A DNA stretch of 64,000 nucleotides from contig JAEDJD010000002.1 in the NCBI GenBank assembly GCA_016296505.1, positions 97,972-161,971 on the forward strand, read 5' to 3'. The stretch's first letter is position 1; the number at the start of each line of letters is the position of its first letter. The stretch comes from Oscillospiraceae bacterium (GTDB lineage: Bacteria > Bacillota > Clostridia > Oscillospirales > Ruminococcaceae). A model generated the notes under the pieces. That model had not been told where the DNA came from. It saw nothing but the letters and a program-made list of their open reading frames with translations, and did no database searches. The translations under genes and the position numbers were made by a program. Below are positions 26,076-35,616 of the stretch, piece after piece.

Positions 26076-26229
26076 ATCTCTGGTACTTTTACATACTTGA
26101 TATCCTTGCGTTTTTATGGTAAACTTGGATACAATGGAATAGGATCTCTCATTTTCGGAGGCCCCCAGTGAGGTATAAAATCAGCGGTCAGGACAGCGGG
26201 GAGCGATCCCCGCCATGCCGCCGCTTTTC

Positions 26230-26700
26230 TTATCGGTACAGATACCTCGTACTGCGTTCATAGGCTTCGTAGAGGAATTCCGGATTGAATCCGAATGACC
26301 GGTAGCCCTGTACACAAGTCCAGAAATATCTTGGTGTCGGTTCTCCGAGCCGACGCTTTTCATTCATGATGTACAGAAAGCCGTTGGTCTGGAGCGTCCT
26401 GCCGCTTTTCGCTCTGCGCACCGGGAGGCTGATCTCTTTCTTATAGTAGCAGACCGGGCAGCCCTCGTAGCGGTCGAGCATTCGCTCGTGCTCCGCAGTG
26501 ACCTCCCAGACTGCGACCGGAACAACACCGTCTGCCTTCGGCTCGATGGTCAGGTAGAATCCGGTCTTGCTGCCTTTGAAGAGCAGCTCGTAGCCTTCAA
26601 TCAATGCTGTTCCGACAACCCTTGCACCGGGGCATCGCATCTGCATCTGTCTGCGGTTGAGGTTGCTGCCGTAGGCGAGGTAGTATCTTTTCTTGCTCAT
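26230..26700 (-). CDS. Gamma-glutamylcyclotransferase-like protein 1
   Basis: 156 residues from the ATG at 26700, which follows GGAGGAGATCAC. YYLAYGSNLN is the substrate-binding glycine loop of the GGCT fold and ERMLDRYEGCPVCYYKKEI carries the catalytic Glu in the YEG motif. The fold acts on gamma-glutamyl amines or releases pyroglutamate; many members have unknown substrates. It is similar to the next gene upstream (26946-27362), so it probably arose by duplication or joint acquisition. Copy B of the direct repeat lies just upstream, in the spacer between the two. Confidence 0.82.
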   Translation of the reverse strand: MSKKRYYLAYGSNLNRRQMQMRCPGARVVGTALIEGYELLFKGSKTGFYLTIEPKADGVVPVAVWEVTAEHERMLDRYEGCPVCYYKKEISLPVRRAKSGRTLQTNGFLYIMNEKRRLGEPTPRYFWTCVQGYRSFGFNPEFLYEAYERSTRYLYR

Positions 26701-26743
26701 GTGATCTCCTCCGTTCAGGTGTTTGGCGGGCATCCGCCTGCCG

Positions 26744-26820
26744 TTGTGTGACATATTACCATACCCTGCGGAGGTTATCAAGCGGCTAAATGTAGAGATC
26801 ATATCGGGCGATTCTGCGCC
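26744..26820. repeat. Copy B of the ~75-bp direct repeat
   Basis: It lies 44 bases upstream of the GGCT-like gene on the minus strand, i.e. in promoter/leader position; it matches copy A at 25998-26075 with a 2-base gap and scattered changes. Confidence 0.75.
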
Positions 26821-26856
26821 GTTATTTGTTCATTTTATGAGTCGCCATAAAACGCA

Positions 26857-26920
26857 CCGTGTGGGGAGGAGACCGAAACGGGGTGACTTATCGGCGAGAA
26901 CCCCGCAAAGCCCCACACGG
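26857..26920. repeat. Nested inverted repeats, possible structured RNA or terminator
   Basis: Outer arms CCGTGTGGGG (26857-26866) and CCCCACACGG (26911-26920) are perfect complements. Inside them CGGGGT (26879-26884) pairs with ACCCCG (26900-26905). The element lies just downstream of the second GGCT-like gene. There is no T run, so a simple terminator is doubtful. Confidence 0.55.
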
Positions 26921-26945
26921 GCGAACATGGCGCGTCTGTGTGCGT

Positions 26946-27362
26946 TCAGCGGTCGGTGATGGATTCCTGCCGTGCCTGTTTCAGAACGGCGGTGTCCAGT
27001 CCATTCATTTCATAGCCCTTGCGGATCACATCGTAATAATAGGGGCTGGGCGGTGCGATGCCCTTGGGGTTCATGATGTAGACCATCGCATCGACCGTCT
27101 TTCCATCCAGCTCGACCTGCACAGTATCCCGGCGGTAGAGCCGAGGATACCCCTCGTAACGGTCAAGCGGGATCTCATCAGCGGGCTTGATGTCCCAGAG
27201 TAGGACGGGAACGCTGCGGTCGGGGTCAGGCTCGATAGTCGCCACGCCGTTGAACACCAGTCGGTATCCGTGGAGCGTGCTCGTGCCGAGAACTTCGGCG
27301 GTGGGGCAGCGCTGCTGCATATGCTCGATGTGAAGATTTGAGCCGTAGGCTAAGTAGATCAT
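26946..27362 (-). CDS. Gamma-glutamylcyclotransferase-like protein 2
   Basis: 138 residues. MIYLAYGSNLHIEHM is the substrate loop; DEIPLDRYEGYPRLYRRD carries the presumed catalytic Glu. It is shorter than paralogue 1 but covers the entire fold. Its start overlaps the stop of the metallopeptidase gene by four bases (ATGA), so the two are translated together. The pairing suggests a shared job in a stress or defence module, but the substrate is unknown. Confidence 0.82.
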   Translation of the reverse strand: MIYLAYGSNLHIEHMQQRCPTAEVLGTSTLHGYRLVFNGVATIEPDPDRSVPVLLWDIKPADEIPLDRYEGYPRLYRRDTVQVELDGKTVDAMVYIMNPKGIAPPSPYYYDVIRKGYEMNGLDTAVLKQARQESITDR

Positions 27363-28861
27363 TTTCCTTCCTCCTTGTCATTGGTGATAATGGTGAAATC
27401 GTCCACCCCATCGATCAGCGAGAGCGTTCTGCCGTTCTTCCAGATCATGTGAATATTGCCCCCGTCATCAACGTACTGAACCTCGCCGATCGTTCCTTCC
27501 GGAACCGGTGCATAGGGATCGTCCATATGGTTCAGGCGGATGTGTGTGCCTGCAGGATAACGCTCCCGCAGTCGGCGCAGTTTTCGGTCAGTTCGGAACA
27601 TTCTGACAAGCTCGTCCTGCGAAATATCAAACGTCTGATATGGACTGATGCCTGACGGTACTTTGTAGGATGGGATATATTCTTCATTGATGAAATTCAA
27701 AATGCCACTCGTATCAGAATAATTAAGCTCTCTGAGACGATATTTTGCTGCTTCCTTTGAAACATTGAAGTATGCCGCAATTTCCTTGATGATCGCTTCA
27801 TACATTGCAAACTCGTTCATCCATGCGTATTTTGGAAGAAGCTCCTGCATTTTCTCATCAACCCACTCATCAAGCATCAGAATACGGGGTGTGAGACGGT
27901 TGGCCTGCCATTCCATTTTGCTGATCTCCTTGAGGTCATCTTCATCAAGCGGAAGATGCTCCTCTTCGATCGGCTCAAAGTATTCGTGCAGTTCCTCGAT
28001 ATAGTTCTCCTGAAACATGAAAAACAGGCTGTGCAGACCAAAATGGCAGCACTCGTGCATTGCAGTATTATGCGCCTTATTCAGATTGTCACGGCAGAGT
28101 GTGCGGTCGATCAGAATAGTTTTATCCGGAACTTCCTTCAATATTACCGAACCGTCCTTTTTAAAAAGTATAACCTTCTTACCATGCAGAAATAAAGCGC
28201 CCTTGTGCTTTCCGTCTATGGACAGGCCGCTTTTATATGCGTGCAGACCCATTTCACGGATCATCGCCTTAATATTGATATGTCCGGGCTTCAAGAAGGC
28301 GACGGGATAATGCTCCTTTAAAAACCAGTGTGCGATATCTTCAAGGCAGTTTCTGTCAATGTTCGGCACAAGATAATTATCCAGACGCAGCTCGTCCATG
28401 TCATCTTCCAGACGATATGGCATAAAGTACTGAAACAGACTGCTTCGCTTCTCGTAAAGGTCGTAGTAACCTCTAACACGATAGTCGGCAACGGATCTTC
28501 TGCGTTGAGGCGCAAACTCGTCTCCTGTGTAGATATCGACATATACTCGTATGATCATATCTACATAAACTTCTGACCACGATCTTCTGTATAAAATCGT
28601 ATTCAGAGTTTTAGCTCCTGTCACTCTCAGTCCGACAAAATCGGGTATCTCGCCAGTACCAAGTCCGTACTCATGAAGATGTTCCTTAAGATAATAATGG
28701 TAGGCGGTTTCGTAATGCGCACGCAGCCAGTCTGTAAACCGCACCATCTTTTTCAGCTTATGGTGGACGGTGTTGTACTGCGGCTCGGATTCGCCCGGAT
28801 CTGCTTCGCTGATGATCCAGATAAGAGGATATCTGATTGATGCTTGAAAAGTTGTTGTCAT
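27359..28861 (-). CDS. ImmA/IrrE-like metallopeptidase with C-terminal DUF4314 domain
   Basis: 500 residues from the ATG at 28861 (GAAGGGAG upstream); the longer frame to 29110 has no ribosome site. The middle contains AHNTAMHECCHFGLHSLFFMF, a HExxH zinc motif as in ImmA/IrrE peptidases, which usually cleave a partner repressor; EWQANRLTPRILM supplies the later Glu-rich helix with the NxLAxxLL-like pattern. The last 75 residues (GTHIRLNHMDD...GTIGEVQYVDDGGNIHMIWKNGRTLSLIDGVDDF) fit DUF4314. The N-terminal 230 residues are unrecognised. It heads an operon with the two GGCT-like genes and faces the WYL regulator across a 435-base spacer. Confidence 0.8.
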   Translation of the reverse strand: MTTTFQASIRYPLIWIISEADPGESEPQYNTVHHKLKKMVRFTDWLRAHYETAYHYYLKEHLHEYGLGTGEIPDFVGLRVTGAKTLNTILYRRSWSEVYVDMIIRVYVDIYTGDEFAPQRRRSVADYRVRGYYDLYEKRSSLFQYFMPYRLEDDMDELRLDNYLVPNIDRNCLEDIAHWFLKEHYPVAFLKPGHINIKAMIREMGLHAYKSGLSIDGKHKGALFLHGKKVILFKKDGSVILKEVPDKTILIDRTLCRDNLNKAHNTAMHECCHFGLHSLFFMFQENYIEELHEYFEPIEEEHLPLDEDDLKEISKMEWQANRLTPRILMLDEWVDEKMQELLPKYAWMNEFAMYEAIIKEIAAYFNVSKEAAKYRLRELNYSDTSGILNFINEEYIPSYKVPSGISPYQTFDISQDELVRMFRTDRKLRRLRERYPAGTHIRLNHMDDPYAPVPEGTIGEVQYVDDGGNIHMIWKNGRTLSLIDGVDDFTIITNDKEEGK

Positions 28862-29193
28862 TCCAGCTCCCTTCGTAGAAAGCGCGTTTTCATGCGTTAT
28901 ATGGCGGATTCGTAAGTGGTTTACAAGCCTGCCTGTGGGGTGGCATACACAAGCCGGAAATATGGATATATGCTGTTGGGTTAATAAAAGAATGTATGTT
29001 CTTGTTACACCGTTGCTTTGATTATAGCATGTCCGGCGTGCATTGTCAAGAGAAAAGTGTGTCGCTAAACTGCGACCAATCACGAAATCGTGACATACTG
29101 TTTTCAACAATCAATTTAACAGATATAAAACAGGCTTAGATTCGGAATTATCGGGCATTAAAAATATGTGCATAAAAAATGACAGTCTGACTG
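28862..29193. other. Divergent intergenic region between the metallopeptidase and WYL operons
   Basis: 332 bases, AT-rich, without a credible ORF. It must hold the promoters of both operons; only the rightward one (29194-29222) is clear. Short repeated AT-rich words occur but no good palindrome. Confidence 0.5.
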
Positions 29194-29222
29194 TTGACAA
29201 AAGTTTGTGAAAGTGGTATAAT
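29194..29222 (+). promoter_or_regulatory. Sigma-A promoter of the WYL regulator operon
   Basis: Perfect consensus: TTGACA, 17 bases, TATAAT. Confidence 0.85.
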
Positions 29223-29296
29223 AATCCTATATATCGTTTGTGCAGATTTGACATTGAGAAGCTGTACCCGTAGAGAAAGATGGCAGGTGATAGAAC

Positions 29297-30274
29297 ATGG
29301 AGAACACAAAACTGAAATTACTGCGTATCTTGGAGATTCTGCAAAAGGAATCGTCCAAAAGCAAGCCTCTGACCACACAGCAGATATGCGAGAAACTTGA
29401 TAAAATGGGAATGCACTGTGAGCGCAGAACACTGTACAAGGATATCAAGCTGTTGAAGGACTGCGGGTATGACATAGAGGTCGTGACCTCCAAGACAGCA
29501 AATCTGTACTATTATAAGAAAGCACCGGCTTTGAGTTTTGCAGAGCTGAAGATACTGATAGACGCAGCCGAGGCGGCTTCTTTCATTTCTGAAGAGCTGA
29601 CCGAGGAGATCGTTACCAAGCTGGCGGCTCTTGGCGGTTCACGAAGAAGGGAGCTTCTCAACGGCAACCTGATACACTTTAATAGCAGGAAGCATAGCTA
29701 TCATGATCTTTACGATACGATCACAATGATAGAGACCGCCATACAGAGAAAGCTGCGCATTTCATTTTACTATTTCGACCTTGACGAGCACGCTGAGAGA
29801 GTTTACCGATATGATAAGAAATTGTATGCAGTTGATCCCGTTGTTCTGATACACAGTCAGGACAATTACTATCTCCGCTGCTACAATCCGGAGCATGATG
29901 AGATGCGAAACTATCGTGTTGACCGTATGGCGGAAGTTTCTATAACGGATAAGCTGATTAGTGCAAACGCGATTGTGCCGTCGGAAGAAATCGCCGAATA
30001 CACAAAGCAGGCATTCAAGATGTACAGCGGCGAGCCTGTAGAGACTCTCCTTGAATTCAAAGATGAACTACTTGATGTGATCTTTGATAAATTCGGAGAG
30101 GACACACCCATTGTTCGCAAAAACGAAGATTCTTGTATTGCTACGGTTGTCTTGCAGGAAAGTCTGACCTTCTGGGGTTGGTATTTCCAGTTTCCGGATA
30201 AAATGAAAATATGTTCTCCGGACTGGCTGGTTGAGAAATGCGAGAAGTGGAGAGAACTGAGGTATAAGGGGTAA
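29297..30274 (+). CDS. WYL-domain transcriptional regulator
   Basis: 325 residues. Residues 5-70 form an HTH_11-type winged helix (LTTQQICEKLDKMGMHCERRTLYKDIKLLKDCGYDIE). From about 140 a WYL domain follows (LRISFYYFD, YAVDPVVLIHSQDNYYLRCYNPEHDEMRNYRVDRM), and the C-terminal WCX extension ends with FWGWYFQFPDKMKICSPDWL. WYL proteins sense ligands or nucleic acid and are frequent controllers of defence systems. It begins the rightward operon with the HExxH protein and the HipA-like kinase. Confidence 0.88.
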   Translation: MENTKLKLLRILEILQKESSKSKPLTTQQICEKLDKMGMHCERRTLYKDIKLLKDCGYDIEVVTSKTANLYYYKKAPALSFAELKILIDAAEAASFISEELTEEIVTKLAALGGSRRRELLNGNLIHFNSRKHSYHDLYDTITMIETAIQRKLRISFYYFDLDEHAERVYRYDKKLYAVDPVVLIHSQDNYYLRCYNPEHDEMRNYRVDRMAEVSITDKLISANAIVPSEEIAEYTKQAFKMYSGEPVETLLEFKDELLDVIFDKFGEDTPIVRKNEDSCIATVVLQESLTFWGWYFQFPDKMKICSPDWLVEKCEKWRELRYKG

Positions 30275-30280
30275 ACATAT

Positions 30281-30340
30281 ATGGATGAAAATGAAGCTAA
30301 AGCCTATCAGCGGAAAAGGAGGTGCCGCTTGATTATGTAA
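30281..30340 (+). CDS. Short leader ORF overlapping the HExxH gene
   Basis: Nineteen codons (MDENEAKAYQRKRRCRLIM) starting 6 bases after the WYL stop, with AAGGGG upstream. It overlaps the start of the metallopeptidase frame by 19 bases. It is either a translational-coupling leader or the displaced true N-terminus of the next gene. Confidence 0.35.
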   Translation: MDENEAKAYQRKRRCRLIM

Positions 30341-31374
30341 AAAGTATGCTAGAATTCGTTGAGAGAACTGCAGATAACGCCGTCAAAGCCCCTCTTGTCG
30401 AGCCGCCTAAACCTCGCCCGATTCCTGAAACTACAGTTCTGTTCTGGGCAAAGATCGCAGAGGAGCAGTTTCAGCAGATCATGCCTGGCCTCGGAATTCC
30501 ATTTCCGCCTGTGTACACCTCGACCGCAAGCAGCTATTCTCGCACGCGAAAAAAGATCGTTAAGAGCATCGGCTGTCCCCACACCGAAGAACCGCCGGAT
30601 TCTATCATGGAGTATATTCACGGAGAGACCGGCAATGCTATCCTGATCCGCAGGGGGCTTGTAGCGGACTTGCCCGTGCGTGATGACTTTGAACTGCGTG
30701 CGTATTTTGAGCATTTCTTCTGGCATGAGCTTGGCCATTTTTATGCAATCAATGCTGAGACAGATAACCTGCACAGCTACAATGAACCCGGTCTGATTGA
30801 TGATTCTCCGTTATATGATGCCGCAATTGACGGCTGCGGATACAGCGGCGAACGCAAAAAGCAGGAAGGATACTGGCTTTGGCAGGAGTTTATCGCAGAG
30901 GTCATTGCCAACCATGTGAGCTACACCATACGCTCCAGCGGCGAAAACTATCATCCGGAGTTGCTTGACTGGACTGCAGATGTGTGTGAAGGAATCGTGA
31001 ATCAACTACAGAATCTTCTTTGGGGAACGCTTTACTTCTATTCCGCTACTATAGATGAATACTCTCTTGCTCATTACTTTGCAAGACTTCTCTCGGACGA
31101 TCTGACTGGATTGTATGTGAATGCGGCAAACGAAGGCAAGCTGAAGATTGATGACGGTGTTTATCCCGATGAAAATATAGAGCCGACCTGCATCAGTGAT
31201 GTGCCGGAGTGCTATCAGCCGCATCTATGGAAGCTGCATCAAATTCTTAACGAACAACTTGGCAAAGAGAGCTTCTGGCTGATTGACGAGGATACGCTTG
31301 GAAAGATCGGAAGCTGCATCAGTGACATGATGGTTGAGAAGGTAAGAGAGATGGCGAGAGATTTATCGGAGTGA
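30322..31374 (+). CDS. Putative zinc metallopeptidase (HExxH), unknown family
   Basis: Up to 350 residues. HFFWHELGHFYAINAE near residue 140 is a HExxH zinc motif, and WLWQEFIAEVIANH about 50 residues later offers the third ligand Glu, as in gluzincins. The rest is unrecognised. The start is uncertain: the GTG at 30322 is fused to the Shine-Dalgarno AAGGAG with no spacing, and the ATG at 30346 has none. A 19-codon ORF with a good ribosome site (ATG 30281, stop 30338-30340) overlaps the beginning in another frame and may be a leader peptide, or the gene may carry a frameshift near 30320. Confidence 0.65.
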   Translation: MPLDYVKSMLEFVERTADNAVKAPLVEPPKPRPIPETTVLFWAKIAEEQFQQIMPGLGIPFPPVYTSTASSYSRTRKKIVKSIGCPHTEEPPDSIMEYIHGETGNAILIRRGLVADLPVRDDFELRAYFEHFFWHELGHFYAINAETDNLHSYNEPGLIDDSPLYDAAIDGCGYSGERKKQEGYWLWQEFIAEVIANHVSYTIRSSGENYHPELLDWTADVCEGIVNQLQNLLWGTLYFYSATIDEYSLAHYFARLLSDDLTGLYVNAANEGKLKIDDGVYPDENIEPTCISDVPECYQPHLWKLHQILNEQLGKESFWLIDEDTLGKIGSCISDMMVEKVREMARDLSE

Positions 31375-31383
31375 TAACATATC

Positions 31384-32124
31384 ATGATAGTGAATGGAAA
31401 GGGATTGAAATACTGGTCTTATAAGGACTCGCGGGGACACATTGGTGAGTCAGGGCAACTCTATATAGCCAAAGATGGGAATGGTCGCTCCTGCTTGGTT
31501 AAAACACAGCCGGCAGATGTGACAAACGAATTTGTTGCTCACAGATTGGCGAAACTCATGGGCGTGCCGACATCGAATGCATTTCTTATAGACAATAACG
31601 GAAATATTGAGGTTGGCATCACCTATGAAAAAGATTTCAAGCGAGCATCTGTTCAGGATTTGCTATTATTGTCCGATGAAAATCAGTTCCTTGTAGATTT
31701 TATGGCGTATATGGCTTTAATGGATCTGCTGCTGATAGATGACAATCTTCAGCTTGCGTTTTCACACGGAAAACTGTATTCTTTTGATTATGCGATCTCA
31801 TTTTGCATGGATGACCTTACTTATGGTGCGATGTGTATTGTTAATGATCATCAGTTACTATTCGATCGCTTCCGAAGCAACTTTCAGTTTGGCAGAAGGT
31901 GCGTTGAGGCTATTAATCTGTTAGAACGAAAAAGCGAAGCAGGAAAACGGATTTTGCAAGAAGCATATATTGATACCTATGTACGGTTTCTTCATATCAA
32001 TCCGGAAAAGCTTCGATTGATTTGGAATGACCTGTATGCTGTATTTCCACCTGTAGTCGCCGATTTTTATAGAACATGCATCGAAGATCGAATGAAAGCT
32101 CTGAATAGTATGATTGATCTATAG
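31384..32124 (+). CDS. HipA-like kinase-fold protein
   Basis: 246 residues. SCLVKTQPADVTNEFVAHRLAKLMGVPTSNAFLI resembles the HipA ATP-binding lobe (Lys plus Glu), LMDLLLIDDNLQLAF the catalytic loop (Asp...Asn) and LYSFDYAISF the DFG-like metal site. HipA-type kinases phosphorylate translation factors such as GltX and act as toxins; a free-standing small copy next to a WYL regulator and a protease could be a toxin or a signalling enzyme. It follows the HExxH gene by 9 bases. There is no HipB-like antitoxin beside it. Confidence 0.65.
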   Translation: MIVNGKGLKYWSYKDSRGHIGESGQLYIAKDGNGRSCLVKTQPADVTNEFVAHRLAKLMGVPTSNAFLIDNNGNIEVGITYEKDFKRASVQDLLLLSDENQFLVDFMAYMALMDLLLIDDNLQLAFSHGKLYSFDYAISFCMDDLTYGAMCIVNDHQLLFDRFRSNFQFGRRCVEAINLLERKSEAGKRILQEAYIDTYVRFLHINPEKLRLIWNDLYAVFPPVVADFYRTCIEDRMKALNSMIDL

Positions 32125-32249
32125 ATATGCGCTCAAAGGATACCAGCCACACCAGAAATATCTTGAAAAGCAGCTTTTATGAAGCACACATTGCCCGAAT
32201 TCTCAGGAAATATGTGACAAACATTCATTCAAATGGACACAATAGATAA

Positions 32250-32278
32250 TTGACGGTACCGTTTCATCACGATATAAT
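32250..32278 (+). promoter_or_regulatory. Sigma-A promoter of the dockerin-transglutaminase gene
   Basis: TTGACG, 17 bases, TATAAT; the start codon is 51 bases downstream. Confidence 0.75.
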
Positions 32279-32329
32279 TATAATGGTAGGGTATAAACCT
32301 ATACATTCTGATGCAATGGGAGGTTCTGT

Positions 32330-34822
32330 ATGCATACAAAATTCACAAAGCTATTCGCAGTAATTGTTACCACAGTCATGCTTGTCGTCAACATATGCTT
32401 CAATTATCAGGATAGCATAAGTCAATGGACAGCTTCTGCCGCAGCCGCTATCTTGGGGGACATCAACGGCGACGAGCGTATCAACGCAAAAGATTTGACA
32501 CTTTATAAGCGCGCCTTGCTCAATAATACCGCCTTGTCATTGGATGTTGCTGATCTCAATGCTGATGGAGCTACTGACATCAAGGATGTCTATGAGTAGC
32601 AGGATTATTTGCTGTGTAAAAGAGATATGTTTACGGCGAATCAATCGCAAGCGATCGTTAACATGCTGAATAAAGTAAATGATCTGGACTATTCAATTGT
32701 TACTCAAAATGAGCCAGCAGAAACATCGCTCACGGCTGAGATTGCCAAAGAAATAGATAATGCTGCTTCCCCTGTTGCTGTTTATGAGTTGCTTTACAAC
32801 ACTGTTGACACAGAATTTTATTTCGGATCAAGAAAAGGCGCAATAGGTACATACGATCAGCATGGTGGTAATGATATAGATCAAGCGAGCTTGCTAATTG
32901 CAGCACTTCATCGTTTAGGGTATGAAGCTGATTATATTAGTGGCTTAGTCAGCATCACACCCATGCAGGCTTTGCAAATAACGGACACCGAAGATATCGA
33001 TGTTGCCCTGAATATCCTTAAAGCTCAAGCATCACCTGATATCAAGAAGGTCGAGGCTGTTTATAATTCACAGAATGAAATTATTTCAATAACTGTTGAA
33101 CACACATGGGTTAAAGCGAATATTCCATCTAAATATGTTAAATCAGATGGTACTGATGAATTTGTTGAGATCTATTTGGATTCCAGCTTTAAGGAAAAGC
33201 ATCGATCATCTATATCGCAAGGATTAGAGGATATAATTGGTGCTGAAAATAAGAAGATTGTCGAGGATAGCTTGTCTACAGGTCGTTATGATATACTAAA
33301 CGAGGCTGTCAATTCTGCGCTGGAGAATGCCAAGACAGCGGAGGACTATCTATCCAATAGAGAATATACAAGATTCACCTTGCTGCCCTCATTTGAGTTC
33401 GAAATTGTAAGTAATACAGTCGACGGAGAAGAATACTTGTCTGGGCGAAGAGACCAAATTCAGATTGCAATTGCTGGCGGAAACGCTGTTGTTTTAAACG
33501 CAGTTGACTTATATGGGAAAAGACTAGTTATAGAATATGATTTCGATAGCGATTATGAATTATACAAGGAACAGCTTTTAAATGTTCCGCAATCGATCTT
33601 CGATATAACGCAATCAGATACCAAGGCGGGAATAAAAGTCCAGCCATATATTAAACTGGATGGCACGACTATTGGTACAGGCGGTTCAGTGGAAATTGGA
33701 ACTGAACAGAAAATGACCATAACAGTTTATTCTTGTGGAACGGTTCAAGAGTTGAAATCCACCAACATGCTCTCTGGATCTATGTATGCCATAACCATTG
33801 ATACACAGAATATAGCTTCAGGAGATCTTTTAACTTCTATTCAGTCAATGTCGCAGGAATTGGAATCATTGGATTTTAGAAGTTCGTATATAGATAGTGT
33901 TCTAGGAAAATATCTTTCCGCAATCGGTCATATCTATATGTCTGAATCCGACTTGAGTAAAACAATGTACGCAGAGCAATATGGAATTCATGCGGAAAGA
34001 TATTTGAGCGTCTGCGTTACAGCATTTAATCTTGAGATTATTCCCAACATTGTCGGACAACTGGAAGTACACGAGTCAGGAACGATCGGATTAGATGTTA
34101 AAAGCGATTCGTTTAATGCGATTTCACTTAAAAACAATCCAGATGATATTGATAAATTCTATTTAAACGTTGGAATTAAAGGCTCATATCTTGAAGGGGA
34201 TGTTCTTGAAGCCGTTACAGGGATAGAATGCGTGTCCACAATGAAAGCGATAGACGCAGCGAGAGAACAAAACATCGATGTTGTTACAATTTCAAAAGCC
34301 AATTCAAATTATAAGACACTTCTCAATACATTGAAGAACAATAATATACCAACTTATGCACTTGATGAAATAACAGAAAAAGTTGAGACGGGCTGTGAAG
34401 TGGTTACGCCAACGAAGAATGTTCGTATCAATTCATGGAATGGCATAGGCTATATCATTAAAAATGCAAACGAGTATAGCTTTATGCTATCTAATGGAAC
34501 TAATGGCGGTGAAACAACAGAAGCGGTAACAGACCTAAATGCCTTGTGGAATAAAATCGTATTCTGGGCATTTGTTATTGCTTTGGTATTAGCTATATTT
34601 TCTTTTTGTACAGCAACTTGGGTCTTCTTCTTTGGCGAATATGCGCTTACAATAGGAACTTTTATCGCTATGGGATGGGCTGCTTTTTCTGTGGATGCCG
34701 CAGCAAGAGGATTAGGCGATGTTATAAACGGCACAGTAACAACAGAGGATGAAGTAAAAGTTACAATTACATCCCTAGGAAATTTTGGATGGATTATATT
34801 CTGGTTTTTAGTGTATTGGTGA
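32330..34822 (+). pseudogene. Dockerin protein with transglutaminase-like domain, split by an in-frame TAG
   Basis: An ATG at 32330 starts a signal peptide and a type I dockerin (GDINGDERINAKDLTLYKRALL; DLNADGATDIKDVYE). Codon 90 (32597-32599) is TAG; the same frame continues with QDYLL, the normal end of the second dockerin helix, and stays open to 34822 (830 codons in all). The second part has a transglutaminase-like core (GGNDIDQASLLIAALHRLGYEADYISG, HTWV), with Asp/Ile where the catalytic Cys would be, a long beta-rich region and three or four C-terminal membrane segments. An alternative internal start at 32609 lacks a ribosome site. Either the gene is inactivated by one mutation, or the TAG is read through. 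Confidence 0.75.
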
Positions 34823-35538
34823 TGATTATGATAATACTGATGATACTGTTCTTGCTTATGGATGCATTGGGACTAGCATTTGCAATTGCTCCGCTAGTAA
34901 AAAAAATAAATGTATTTCGCCGTCAATGCGAAACTACAGGAATAGTGACGAGCATAACTAGTTCAACCAATCTATACAATAATAAAATATCAATTGTTAA
35001 TATTGATTATAATGTGAACAGCAAAATGTATTCGTCCTCATGCAGACTCTTATCCCAAGACTGTGCGAAATTTGTTGGAGATTCCGTGCTTATTCTTTAT
35101 GATAAGAATAAACCAGAAAATTCGCATATTTCATTTGACTCGGATTCGGGATTGTATTTCTTTAAGCGTCTTATAGTAGTCATGGCTGCAATCACAGTGT
35201 TTTCGCTTGGAGAAAAGAACATTCTTTTATATCTTTCTTCTAATGCCTCTAGATATATTTCTACCATTATGTTCTGCGTCTTTTGGGGAATGTTTTTCCT
35301 TGTTATAGGCGTGTATGCAGTTATATATTTATTGTTGTCCCGTTCGAGTAAAGCTACAAATGGGATTGTTATGGAACAATCAAAAGCAAAAGGATACCAC
35401 AGTTATAAAATACAATATACTGTGAATTCGTGTGTGTTTTCATTTATTTCCAATTCAAAAATACAGATGAAACTAGGCGACTCAGTAAAAGTGTCGTACT
35501 TGGAGTACGCTCCCTTTATTGCTCAAATCACTAAATAG
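34789..35538 (+). CDS. DUF3592-like membrane protein
   Basis: 249 residues with two halves of similar layout: TM (residues 3-38) plus a beta-rich domain (45-115), then two TMs (125-190) plus a second beta-rich domain (195-245). GIVTSITSSTNLYNNKISIVNIDYNVNSKMY and GIVMEQSKAKGYHSYKIQYTVNSCVF look like repeats of one domain, as in DUF3592 proteins. It overlaps the end of the transglutaminase-like gene by 34 bases and probably works with that membrane protein. A terminator follows. Confidence 0.6.
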   Translation: MDYILVFSVLVMIMIILMILFLLMDALGLAFAIAPLVKKINVFRRQCETTGIVTSITSSTNLYNNKISIVNIDYNVNSKMYSSSCRLLSQDCAKFVGDSVLILYDKNKPENSHISFDSDSGLYFFKRLIVVMAAITVFSLGEKNILLYLSSNASRYISTIMFCVFWGMFFLVIGVYAVIYLLLSRSSKATNGIVMEQSKAKGYHSYKIQYTVNSCVFSFISNSKIQMKLGDSVKVSYLEYAPFIAQITK

Positions 35539-35550
35539 ATCTTTGGCATC

Positions 35551-35590
35551 AAGCGGTTGTGGTCATCCACAGCCGCTTCTTCTTTTCTCA
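35551..35590 (+). terminator. Terminator of the dockerin/DUF3592 operon
   Basis: AAGCGG-T-TGTGG (35551-35562) pairs with CCACA-G-CCGCTT (35567-35578), followed by CTTCTTTTC. Confidence 0.75.
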
Positions 35591-35616
35591 CCTCAACACT
35601 TTCTCTCAACCACACC

